The notes below the pieces were generated by a model. It searched no databases. It saw only the letters and a list, made by a program, of their open reading frames with translations, and was not told the DNA's origin. Made by a program: the position numbers and the translations under genes. 10,881 bases of DNA from Lentisphaerota bacterium (lineage in GTDB: Bacteria > Verrucomicrobiota > Lentisphaeria > Oligosphaerales > Oligosphaeraceae), in contig JAAZIY010000173.1 in NCBI GenBank assembly GCA_012800625.1, positions 1-10,881 of the forward strand, read 5' to 3'. Shown here in pieces: positions 1 through 6,040 of this stretch (the stretch's first letter is position 1; every line of letters begins with the position of its first letter).

Positions 1-60
1 GAAATTTCAGCAGAAAACTTGCGTTTTTCATGCTATTTCATCGAGTTTTTCTGTTTTGTT
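1..60. repeat. AT-rich 60-bp direct repeat, copy 1
   Basis: Bases 1-60 match bases 4398-4456 in the same orientation, with roughly 85-90 percent identity and one small gap. Shared blocks include GAAATTTCAGCAG, TTGCGTTTTTCATG and TTCTGTTTTGT. The copy begins at the first base of the window, so its true left edge cannot be seen. It lies downstream of the ATPase D gene; the other copy lies downstream of the DUF2764 gene. No reading frame is shared, so it is a non-coding intergenic repeat. Its function is unknown. Confidence 0.75.
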
Positions 61-120
61 GAGATAAAAACGAATTGTTCGAAATCTGAAAATTGTAGTA
101 TGTCTGCTTAATCAGCTTCC

Positions 121-178
121 TTTGTTGTGTGCCTTTTGTGTTTTTTGTGGTTCAATGGTTTTTTGGACGCGGTCTAAA
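121..178. repeat. degenerate TTCGTG-type array plus GGACGCGGTCT box
   Basis: Bases 125-155 look like a decayed form of the TTCGTG tandem array (TGCCTTTTGTG, TTTTTTGTGG, then GTTCAA). The box TTTTTTGGACGCGGTCT follows at 159-175. The same order (array, GTTCAA, then box) is seen at 5961-6037, so the two are copies of one composite repeat. The rest of 1-209 shows no gene, no convincing terminator and no start of the expected I subunit. Confidence 0.55.
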
Positions 179-209
179 GGTACAGGGCGAGGGTTTATTT
201 CAAACCGGG

Positions 210-824
210 TCAGGCCAGGGCGGCGTCGCGTATCTGGCATTTTTTCTTGGCGATTTTGGAGCGTCCCACCGAGTTGGTCTGCTGGTCGCCTATATAGATA
301 TTGATGCGTCGTATATTGTCCAGCGCCTCGGGGATTTTCACTTTCTCGAAGAGATTGACGCGTTGGGTGACGATGCGCAGCTCCATGCCCAGCAGTTCTA
401 GCTGCTCTTCGATCAGTTGTCGGCGCAGGCGCAGCTCGATCTGCTTTTTGAGCATTGCCAGCGCCTCGTCAAACCAGAGCGGCGTGCTGAAAAGGTCGTA
501 GGGCAGCTCGGCAAAAGTCAGGGAGACAAAGACGGGCACATCGGTGCCGGCCACATTGTGTGTGCCCACCTGCCAGTCGCTGACCTCGAGCAGCCCGGCA
601 AGCCCGGAGGCCGCCGGCAAAGAAAACAACCCCAGATTCTGCTGGTTGCGCTTGTATTCCTCCTGCAGCTCACGGTCTAAGGCGGCCAGGCTTTCGCGTA
701 TCTGGCTGACCTCGGCCTGCAGCTGCTGCTGCTTGAGCTGCAAGGTGGGCAGATAAAGCTGAAAACGCTTCAGGCCGTCGCGCTGTAGCTTCAACTCGTT
801 CTTGGTTAGTTTGATCTTGGACAT
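210..824 (-). CDS. atpD: V/A-type ATP synthase subunit D (central rotor stalk)
   Basis: This is the central-shaft subunit of the bacterial A/V-type rotary ATPase. It couples rotation in the cytoplasmic A3B3 head to the membrane ring. The 204-residue length fits the family (about 200-220). The N-terminal helix (residues 1-60) and the C-terminal helix (about 115-185) are rich in Leu, Gln and charged residues, as expected of the long antiparallel coiled coil. The family signature TQRVNLFEKVKIP is at 153-165, followed by INIYIGDQQTNSVGRSKIA. The C-terminus is Lys/Arg-rich. The gene starts at ATG 824-822, 91 bp downstream of the B gene, and I see no strong Shine-Dalgarno sequence. It ends with TGA at 212-210. 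Subunits I and K usually follow in this operon type but are outside the window. Confidence 0.95.
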   Translation of the reverse strand: MSKIKLTKNELKLQRDGLKRFQLYLPTLQLKQQQLQAEVSQIRESLAALDRELQEEYKRNQQNLGLFSLPAASGLAGLLEVSDWQVGTHNVAGTDVPVFVSLTFAELPYDLFSTPLWFDEALAMLKKQIELRLRRQLIEEQLELLGMELRIVTQRVNLFEKVKIPEALDNIRRINIYIGDQQTNSVGRSKIAKKKCQIRDAALA

Positions 825-915
825 GGGATTGTCGTTCTAGAAGACTTCATGCTGGCAAACAGTCGCCAAAATCAGGATTTTCGCAGAGTCCCTTATGGGC
901 GCTGAGCTTAAGGAC

Positions 916-2214
916 TTATTTTTTCGGCCAGAATTCCTGCAGGGTTTGAGTGTTGACGCCGGTGTCTTCAGGCTCGAAGCATTCCGCCAGGGTTTTCCAG
1001 CCCAGGTCAAGAGCCTCCTCGAGGGGGATGTTCACGGAGAGGTCCATCATGCGCGTCTCGAAGAGAGCGCCGTATTTGAGCAGCTTGCGGTCCCATTCAC
1101 TCATGCGGAAGCCCATGGACTGTTTTTCCAGGGTCTCCTTGAATTCGGCGTAGAGCCGTATCATGGTGTCCATGACACTGCGGTGGTCGGCCCGGGTACT
1201 GTCATTCACCTGCTGTTTGAGTCGGCTCAGCGAGCCAAAAGGTTCGATGCGCCCGTTCACCAGGTAGAACTGGCCTTCAGTGATATAGCCGGTATTGTCC
1301 GGCACCGGATGGGTGACGTCGTCGCCTGGCATGGTGGTGACCGCCAGGATGGTGATGGAGCCGGCGTTCTCAAAATCGACCGCCTTCTCGTAGCGCGCGG
1401 CCAGCTGGCTGTAGAGGTCGCCGGGATAGCCGCGGTTTGAAGGTATCTGCTCCATGGTGATGGCGATTTCCTTGAGTGAGTCGCAGAAGTTGGTCATGTC
1501 GGAAAGCAAGACCAGCACGCGCTTGTTGTGTTCGGTGGCGAAGTATTCGGCGGCGGCCAGGGCCAGGTCGGGCACCAGCAGGCATTCCACTATGGGGTCG
1601 GAAGCAGTGTGCACGAACATGACGGCGCGCGACAGTGCGCCGTGCGCGTCCAGGGTGTTGCGGAAGAAGAGGTAGTCGTCATACTTCAAGCCCATGCCGC
1701 CGAGGACGATGATATCGACTTCGGCTTGCATGGCGATGCGCGCAAGCAGCTCGTTGTAAGGCTCGCCGGCCACCGAAAAAATGGGCAGCTTCTGACTCTC
1801 AACCAGGGTGTTGAAGACGTCGATCATGGGCAAACCGGTGCGGATCATGTTGCGCGGGATGATGCGGTTGGCCGGGTTGACCGAGGGGCCGCCTATGTCG
1901 ATCATGTTGTCGCTTAGCGCCGCGCCATTGTCGCGCGGACTGCCGTTGCCCGTGAAGATACGGCCAAGCAAGGCCTCGCTGCCGGAAAGGCGCATGGGGC
2001 GCCCCAGAAAACGCACCTCGCTGTCAGTGGCGATGCCGCGGCTGCCGGCGAAGACCTGCAAAGAGACCCGCTTGCCCTGCAGTCGAATGACCTGAGCCAA
2101 GGAAATGCCGCGCTCGCTGCGCACCTCGGCCAGCTCACCATTGGCCACATTGTCGGCCTCGATAGTGATGACGTTGCCGCTGATCTGTATGATGCGATGA
2201 TAGATTTTTCTCAT
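916..2214 (-). CDS. atpB: V/A-type ATP synthase subunit B (non-catalytic, regulatory)
   Basis: This is the nucleotide-binding but non-catalytic partner of subunit A in the hexameric head. At 432 residues it has the usual length and aligns well from memory with the chlamydial B subunit. The N-terminal beta-barrel spans about residues 1-75. In place of a Walker A loop it has SVAGEPYNELLARIAMQ (147-163), as expected for B. Further conserved stretches are DIIVLGGMGL (167-176), VLVLLSDMTNF (233-243), EIAITMEQIPSNRGYPG (249-265) and THPVPDNTGYITEGQ (301-315). The SLSRL segment at 328-332 contains Arg331, the probable arginine that reaches into the A-subunit active site. The start is ATG 2214-2212, with GAAGGG about 10 nt upstream as a possible ribosome site. 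The gap to A is 166 bp and full of repeats, whereas B and D are 91 bp apart. Confidence 0.97.
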   Translation of the reverse strand: MRKIYHRIIQISGNVITIEADNVANGELAEVRSERGISLAQVIRLQGKRVSLQVFAGSRGIATDSEVRFLGRPMRLSGSEALLGRIFTGNGSPRDNGAALSDNMIDIGGPSVNPANRIIPRNMIRTGLPMIDVFNTLVESQKLPIFSVAGEPYNELLARIAMQAEVDIIVLGGMGLKYDDYLFFRNTLDAHGALSRAVMFVHTASDPIVECLLVPDLALAAAEYFATEHNKRVLVLLSDMTNFCDSLKEIAITMEQIPSNRGYPGDLYSQLAARYEKAVDFENAGSITILAVTTMPGDDVTHPVPDNTGYITEGQFYLVNGRIEPFGSLSRLKQQVNDSTRADHRSVMDTMIRLYAEFKETLEKQSMGFRMSEWDRKLLKYGALFETRMMDLSVNIPLEEALDLGWKTLAECFEPEDTGVNTQTLQEFWPKK

Positions 2215-2238
2215 CCCTGAAATGCCCTTCTTGTTTTA

Positions 2239-2295
2239 GAGCCAATCCAAAAAGCCTTTAAGTTACTAATGTAGATCCCGTCCAAAAAGGGGGTC
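2239..2295. repeat. dispersed GTCCAAAAAG boxes (two)
   Basis: Two variants of the box occur here in the opposite orientation to the copies at 159-175 and 6021-6037. The first is GAGCCAATCCAAAAAGCCTTT, beginning at 2239. The second is TAGATCCCGTCCAAAAAG, at 2272-2289, and it continues into GGGGGTC so that GATCCC and GGGGTC can pair. They lie in the A-B gap just upstream of the B start codon on the minus strand, so they are probably transcribed within the ATPase mRNA. Their role is unknown. Confidence 0.6.
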
Positions 2296-2299
2296 TGGC

Positions 2300-2370
2300 G
2301 GCTTATGCGGCGCCGAATAAGCCCTTCGTGTGCCTTCGTGTCTCTTCGCGTCTCTTCGTGTCCTCCCCCT
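2300..2370. repeat. 10-bp tandem array (TSYCTTCGTG) with hairpin head
   Basis: The element begins with a short inverted repeat, GGCTTAT (2300-2306) and ATAAGCC (2317-2323), enclosing GCGGCGCCGA. It continues with four consecutive 10-bp units: GCCCTTCGTG, TGCCTTCGTG, TCTCTTCGCG and TCTCTTCGTG (2321-2360). It ends with the box TCCTCCCCCT (2361-2370). The same head, unit and closing box recur at 5961-5996 with fewer units. The array occupies the gap just downstream of the A-subunit stop codon. Confidence 0.85.
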
Positions 2371-2380
2371 GAGCACCTGC

Positions 2381-4114
2381 TTAGCCCTGCGCTTTTTGCA
2401 ATGCCTGGTCTATGCGTTTTTCGCATTTGATGAATTCATCGGACTGCCAGGGGGCGTAGTTCCAGTCAATGAAGTTTTGCCGCAGTCTCTGGAAGTAGCT
2501 TCTGGCCTCGTCTTTGTCGTTGAAGGAGAAATTTTTTTCAAGCACCGTCAGCAGTTTGCCGAAGACCAGTCTTTGTCTCTCCGCGTCGCAGCTGCTGTCT
2601 ACTTCGTCGAAGGTATTTTGCTGCAGATATACGGCGTCGATGAATTCGCTTTTCAGGTAGACGACGAAATCGGAGATCGGCGTGCCCTCTTCGCCCACCA
2701 CCTTCATCATCTGGTTGACCTCGTCGCCCTCGCGCAGCATCTTGCGCGCCTTGCGCAGCTGCTCTTCAGGCACGATGCTTTTGTATTTACTCCAGCTTTC
2801 CAGCGGATGTATGGCCGGGTAGCGCCGGGCGTTGGCGCGGTCTCTGGACAGTGCCAGGAAGGAGCCTACCACTTTCAGGGTGGACTGGGTGACCGGCTCC
2901 TCGAAGTTGCCTCCCGCCGGGCTGACCGCGCCGCAGATAGTGATGGAGCCCTGGCTGCCGTCCGGCAGTCTTACCAGTCCGGCGCGCTCGTAGAAGCCGG
3001 CCACCAGGGATTCCAGATAGGCCGGGAAGGCCTCCTCGCCGGGTATCTCCTCCAGCCTTCCGGAGACTTCGCGCAGGGCCTGCGCCCACCTCGAGGTGGA
3101 ATCGGCCAGCAGCAGCACGTGCAGCCCCATCTGCCGGTAGTATTCAGCCAGGGTGACACTGGTGTAGATAGATGCCTCCCTGGCGGCCACCGGCATGGAG
3201 CTGGTGTTGCAGATAATAATGGTGCGGTCGATGAGCTTGCGTCCGGTGCGCGGATCGTCCAGGTGCGGGAACTCGCGCAGTATCTCGACCACCTCTCCGG
3301 CTCTTTCACCGCAGGCGGCAACGATGACGATATCCACCTCGGAGCGCTGTGAGAGGCTGTGCTGGAGCACGGTTTTGCCGGCTCCAAAAGGCCCGGGAGT
3401 ACAGAATGTGCCGCCCTTGGCCACCGGAAAGAATGTGTCGATGAGACGGGTCTGCGTGACGAGCGGCTCGGCGGGCAGCAGCTTTTCCAGGTATGCGCTG
3501 ATAGGGATTTTCACTGGCCAGGTCTGTACCATGCGTACTTCGCGTTCCTGTCCGCCCTGGCTGGCCTTGGCCACGACTTTGTCTATGTTGTATTCGCCCG
3601 CTTCGGCGATCCAGGTCAGCTTCCACTCACCGTTCCAGGCGAAAGGCAGCATGATTTGGTGTTTGAAGATACCCTCGGGCACTGAGCCTAAGCTGTGGCC
3701 TGCGCTCAGGATTTGGCCGACTTCGGCACTGGGCGTGAATTCCCACTTGCGTTCGCGGTCCAAGGGGTATACATACAGTCCGCGTTTCAGGAAGTATCCG
3801 GCCTGTTTAGCCAGCTCCGGCAGCGGGTTTTGCAGTCCGTCATAGACCTGTGTGAGCAGCCCCGGGCCTAATTCGACGGAGAGCAGCTCGCCGGAGAACT
3901 CGACCGGGTCGCCTACCTTCACGCCGCTGGTGTTTTCAAAGACCTGCAAGTCAGCCTCGTGCCCGCGTACCCGGATAAGCTCGCTTTTCAGGCGTTCATT
4001 ATCCCCAGTAAGCACATAAGCCACTTCGTTTTGAATGACTCTTTGGCTAAAGACAACACTGACCATGTTGCCGTTGATGCCGGTGACTTTCCCTGTGGGT
4101 TTTGTTTCACTCAT
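2381..4114 (-). CDS. atpA: V/A-type ATP synthase subunit A (catalytic)
   Basis: This is the catalytic subunit that hydrolyses or makes ATP in the rotary head. The frame is open back to 4240, but the first 42 codons look like translated intergenic DNA. I choose ATG 4114-4112 because the protein then begins MSETKPTGKVTGINGNMVSV, matching the N-terminal barrel of the family, and is 577 residues long (family about 580-590). A weak GGA lies 8 nt upstream. The Walker A loop GPFGAGKT is at residues 241-248 in this numbering. GERAGE, with the catalytic Glu, is at 269-274. CNTSSMPVAAREASIY is near 302-317. The Walker B region LLLADSTSRWAQALRE is near 334-349, and CGAVSPAGGNFEEPVTQ is near 394-410. The non-homologous bulge domain typical of A subunits (about 90-190) is present. 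Sequence similarity, recalled from memory, is strongest to chlamydial and Bacteroidota A subunits. Confidence 0.96.
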   Translation of the reverse strand: MSETKPTGKVTGINGNMVSVVFSQRVIQNEVAYVLTGDNERLKSELIRVRGHEADLQVFENTSGVKVGDPVEFSGELLSVELGPGLLTQVYDGLQNPLPELAKQAGYFLKRGLYVYPLDRERKWEFTPSAEVGQILSAGHSLGSVPEGIFKHQIMLPFAWNGEWKLTWIAEAGEYNIDKVVAKASQGGQEREVRMVQTWPVKIPISAYLEKLLPAEPLVTQTRLIDTFFPVAKGGTFCTPGPFGAGKTVLQHSLSQRSEVDIVIVAACGERAGEVVEILREFPHLDDPRTGRKLIDRTIIICNTSSMPVAAREASIYTSVTLAEYYRQMGLHVLLLADSTSRWAQALREVSGRLEEIPGEEAFPAYLESLVAGFYERAGLVRLPDGSQGSITICGAVSPAGGNFEEPVTQSTLKVVGSFLALSRDRANARRYPAIHPLESWSKYKSIVPEEQLRKARKMLREGDEVNQMMKVVGEEGTPISDFVVYLKSEFIDAVYLQQNTFDEVDSSCDAERQRLVFGKLLTVLEKNFSFNDKDEARSYFQRLRQNFIDWNYAPWQSDEFIKCEKRIDQALQKAQG

Positions 4115-4257
4115 TTGCTGGATCCGGAGTCTGTATCTTAGGTATTGGCGAAATTCTGTATCTGTATCTGTGGCGCAGGTGTTGCCTGGAAGTCTCGGGG
4201 CGCAAAAAAAGCTTGCTGTGTCTTCGTCTAAAAGGGGCATTACGACTAAGAATCATT

Positions 4258-4371
4258 TGTGGCGCCCCTACAGGGCGCCGGATTCGGGGGGGCCTTTACC
4301 CAGGGTGGCGCTCGGCTCCTGCGGAGCCTCGCTTACCCTGGACTGTATTAGGTTGCCCCTTCGGGGCACCA
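4258..4371. repeat. GC-rich triple-hairpin intergenic element
   Basis: Three adjacent dyads occur. GGCGCCC and GGGCGCC (4261-4267 and 4273-4279) form a perfect 7-bp stem with a 5-nt loop. CCAGGGT and ACCCTGG (4300-4306 and 4335-4341) form an outer stem around GGCTCC-TGC-GGAGCC (4314-4328). GGT-T-GCCCC and GGGGCACC (4351-4370) form a stem closed by a CTTCGG-type loop. The frames across it give low-complexity peptides of the kind often mis-annotated in environmental genomes, so it is not coding. A second copy of its left part occurs at 10841-10881. It lies upstream of the A gene within the ATPase cluster. Possible roles, not shown by sequence alone, are transcript pausing or processing, or a small mobile repeat. 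Confidence 0.8.
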
Positions 4372-4397
4372 AATAGACAGATTCTTAAGAAAAAATT

Positions 4398-4456
4398 GAA
4401 ATTTCAGCAGAGAATTTGCGTTTTTCATGTCATTTCAGCGTTTTTTCTGTTTTGTC
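4398..4456. repeat. AT-rich 60-bp direct repeat, copy 2
   Basis: This matches bases 1-60 in the same orientation over its full length. Its left end includes the 10-bp palindrome TGAAATTTCA (4397-4406). It is much more AT-rich than the flanking coding DNA. Both copies sit immediately downstream of ATPase-cluster genes when read in the direction of transcription. Confidence 0.75.
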
Positions 4457-4490
4457 CAGCTCCCTTTTCCCAACAAACCAAAACGGGCAA

Positions 4491-4524
4491 GCACCGCATA
4501 AGCCCTTAGTGTGTCTTCGTGTCC
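4491..4524. repeat. short TTCGTG array with half-hairpin
   Basis: The stretch GCACCGCATAAGCCCTTAG followed by TGTGTCTTCGTGTCC matches the right arm of the large inverted repeat at 5958-5989 almost base for base. It has two 10-bp units and lacks both the left arm and the closing CCTCCCCCT box. It looks like a truncated member of the family. It lies just past the DUF2764 stop codon. Confidence 0.75.
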
Positions 4525-4544
4525 AAAATCCTGCCAGAACAGCT

Positions 4545-5090
4545 TTAAGGCCTTTCCGGCAGCGCTTTGGCGAGCAATTCTGCTGCGAAGGCGGCGCCTT
4601 TTTCCTCGTCCTGACGCGCCAGTTTTTCCAGGATAAGTAGTCTGTAGGCATATACGATAAGAGCCTCGAAGTTAAAGTCATGTCCGAAGGCCAGCTCATC
4701 CAGGCGCTGCCAGCGCAGCTGGTCCAAAGCCTGTTCTTTTTCCCAGGCATTGGGCAAGAGCATGATTTCCTCGACCCTTTTGCCTAGTTGCACCGAGAAG
4801 ATGTCACTGGGTCGCAGGTAGGTATTTTCATCCAGGCGGCGTTTTCTCGCTCTTTGTGCGGCCAGCAGGTTGCGCAGGTAGCGTTCGGCCAGTTTCCAGT
4901 CTCGGACCAGGGGCGGCTCTCCCTCCTGAGGTGCTAGCGGCTCCAGACTCAGAGCGGCCAGGCCGGCGCACTCCTCCGCGCTAAGTCTTTCCTGGCAGCG
5001 CTGCAAAAAATCCTGCCAGGAGAGTGCGGCTTTTTCGCCGAAACGCAGGCTGGGCAGGGAGCTGATAAAATAATAGAAGTCGGAAGCCAT
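4545..5090 (-). CDS. DUF2764 family protein of the V-ATPase operon
   Basis: This 181-residue protein of unknown biochemical role is encoded between subunits E and A in chlamydial and Bacteroidota V-ATPase operons. The start YYFISSLPSLRFGEKAALS (residues 6-24) is the typical family opening. WKLAERYLRNLLAAQRARK (65-83) and the helical stretch about 121-165 are the other conserved-looking parts. There is no signal peptide or membrane segment, so it is cytoplasmic. The start ATG 5090-5088 is fixed by the family opening, yet the leader immediately upstream reads TAACTCCTCT, which is anti-Shine-Dalgarno-like, so initiation does not use an obvious ribosome site. It follows E after 39 bp. Because this operon type has no recognisable C-subunit gene, the protein could occupy the C or stalk-socket position. 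That is inference. Confidence 0.88.
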   Translation of the reverse strand: MASDFYYFISSLPSLRFGEKAALSWQDFLQRCQERLSAEECAGLAALSLEPLAPQEGEPPLVRDWKLAERYLRNLLAAQRARKRRLDENTYLRPSDIFSVQLGKRVEEIMLLPNAWEKEQALDQLRWQRLDELAFGHDFNFEALIVYAYRLLILEKLARQDEEKGAAFAAELLAKALPERP

Positions 5091-5129
5091 AGAGGAGTTA
5101 TCCCTTGTGACTGAGCCTAGGGCCGGGGC

Positions 5130-5741
5130 TTAAAACTGCTCGCTCAAGATGCCGGTGATTTTTGGGCTAAGATGAGCGGTCAAGGTCTCAGCCAAAGCCT
5201 TGTCAGTGAAATCATACAGCACGTCGCTGCCTTTGAACAGTAGCTTGAAGCCGCCTGTGACTGAGCGGCTGGGGCTAAGCTCGCAGTTTTGGCGCAAGTC
5301 AGCGGCCAGAGCCGCGTTGACGGCGCCCACCAGCTCCTGGTACTGCTGCTCGGGCAGGAGCAGTTCGAGGCGGTCCTCCTTGCCGCCCTGAGCTAAATAA
5401 GCCGTGCACAAGCTGGCGATGATCTGAGCCAGCTGCTCAGCTGGCAGAGAAGCCTGCATAAGCGACTCGACAGCCTGGCGCAGACGCTGCTCAAGAACCC
5501 CGCGCAGCTCGAGCAATACATTGCGCGCCGCCTGGCGTAAAGCCTGCTCGGAATTCTGGCGCAAAAGCTCGGCCTCGCGACGGGCGCCCTCGAGCAGCTC
5601 GGCTCCCTCGGCGCGAGCCTGCGCAAGCAAAGCATCTGCCTCGAGCCTGGCCTGAGCCAAAAGCTCGGCGGACTTCGCCTCGGTCTTCTTCAAACCCTCT
5701 TCGTCAATTTTTTTTAACAAAGCCTGTAATTCGTCAGCCAT
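5130..5741 (-). CDS. atpE: V/A-type ATP synthase subunit E (peripheral stalk)
   Basis: This peripheral-stalk subunit anchors the catalytic head to the stator. The 203-residue protein has a long Ala/Glu/Leu/Arg-rich N-terminal helix (about residues 1-90, with repeated AQARAEGAELLEGARREAE-like heptads) that forms the stalk coiled coil. A globular C-terminal domain contains GGFKLLFKGSDVLYDFTDKA (near 162-181), the typical E-subunit ending. The start is ATG 5741-5739, with AAGGA 8 nt upstream. It is the first gene of the ATPase cluster and has the best promoter candidate in the window just upstream. Position and coiled-coil composition support E rather than an F-type b subunit. Confidence 0.92.
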   Translation of the reverse strand: MADELQALLKKIDEEGLKKTEAKSAELLAQARLEADALLAQARAEGAELLEGARREAELLRQNSEQALRQAARNVLLELRGVLEQRLRQAVESLMQASLPAEQLAQIIASLCTAYLAQGGKEDRLELLLPEQQYQELVGAVNAALAADLRQNCELSPSRSVTGGFKLLFKGSDVLYDFTDKALAETLTAHLSPKITGILSEQF

Positions 5742-5749
5742 GCAAAAAA

Positions 5750-5754
5750 TCCTT
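5750..5754 (-). promoter_or_regulatory. ribosome binding site for atpE
   Basis: AAGGA on the minus strand lies 8 nt before the ATG at 5741. It supports this start codon. Confidence 0.6.
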
Positions 5755-5766
5755 GAAATTTATTGA

Positions 5767-5796
5767 ATTATAAATGGAGTTAAATAGGAATTCCAA
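5767..5796 (-). promoter_or_regulatory. candidate sigma-70 promoter of the ATPase operon
   Basis: On the minus strand TTGGAA (5796-5791) is followed after 18 bp by a perfect TATAAT (5772-5767). Transcription would begin near 5760, giving a leader of about 19 nt that includes the AAGGA ribosome site. The surrounding 5742-5825 is strongly AT-rich. The position directly before the first ATPase gene supports the call. The -35 box matches consensus at only four of six positions. Confidence 0.5.
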
Positions 5797-5895
5797 TGAA
5801 TATAAGGCTTTTTAAGATAAAAACAAGTCAATTGCTGCCCGGACTGCATTTCTTCAATGCCGTTGGCAGCAGCGTATTTGGCACAGCAAGTCACA

Positions 5896-5996
5896 CGAAG
5901 GGGGAGGACACTAAGGGGCACGAAGAGACACGAAGAGACACTAAGGGCTTATGTGGTGCCGCATAAGCCCTTAGTGTCTCTTCGTGTCCTCCCCCT
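5896..5996. repeat. large inverted repeat of 10-bp TTCGTG arrays
   Basis: Perfect 27-bp arms at 5927-5953 and 5962-5988 enclose an 8-nt loop, TGGTGCCG. Beyond them GGGGGAGGACAC (5900-5911) on the left matches GTGTCCTCCCCC (5984-5995) on the right, but the left arm carries extra 10-bp units, so it is longer. Read outward from the loop, each arm runs CATAAGCCC, then repeats of TTAGTG or TTCGTG units, then TCCTCCCCC. The right arm has two units and the left has four. There is no T-run on either side, so it is not a standard intrinsic terminator, although it lies between the ogt stop and the ATPase promoter and could still affect transcript ends. Confidence 0.85.
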
Positions 5997-6010
5997 TTAT
6001 GTGCTTCAGT

Positions 6011-6038
6011 AGTTCAAAGGCTTTTTGGACGCGGTCTA
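6011..6038. repeat. GGACGCGGTCT box
   Basis: AGTTCAAAGG is followed by CTTTTTGGACGCGGTCT (6021-6037), nearly identical to the box at 159-175. The copies at 2272-2289 and 10812-10829 are reverse-oriented variants. It sits immediately downstream of the ogt stop codon. Confidence 0.65.
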
Positions 6039-6040
6039 TT

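Larger units (their letters stand above)
4115..4544. other. 430-bp repeat-filled gap between DUF2764 and subunit A genes
   Basis: No gene is convincing on either strand. From right to left along the transcript it holds the short TTCGTG array and its half-hairpin (4491-4524), the AT-rich 60-bp repeat (4398-4456), the palindrome TTCTTAAGAA (4382-4391), the GC-rich triple hairpin (4258-4371), and a small CTGTAT tandem repeat (4156-4171) just ahead of the A-subunit start. The gap is far larger than usual inside an ATPase operon. The A, B and D genes may therefore have their own promoter or a processed transcript, but I could not identify a clear promoter here. Confidence 0.8.

Noticed and set aside
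2300..2370. Possible CRISPR array.
   Set aside because: The repeat unit is 10 bp with no spacers between units, and there are no cas genes. It is a simple tandem array.
2330..3352. A 340-codon plus-strand open frame opposite subunit A.
   Set aside because: It is a shadow of the ATPase A gene, which is certain from its motifs. The shadow shows no family features.
4115..4240. A 42-residue N-terminal extension of ATPase subunit A.
   Set aside because: It has no similarity to the family start, covers a CTGTAT tandem repeat, and the ATG at 4114 gives the normal start and length.
4102..4509. A 135-codon plus-strand frame covering the hairpin element and 60-bp repeat.
   Set aside because: The peptide is a translation of repeats, and similar sequence without the frame recurs at 1-60 and 10841-10881.
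5896..5996. Intrinsic terminator for ogt.
   Set aside because: The hairpin is strong but no U-run follows in the direction of transcription. Its match to other repeats explains it better.
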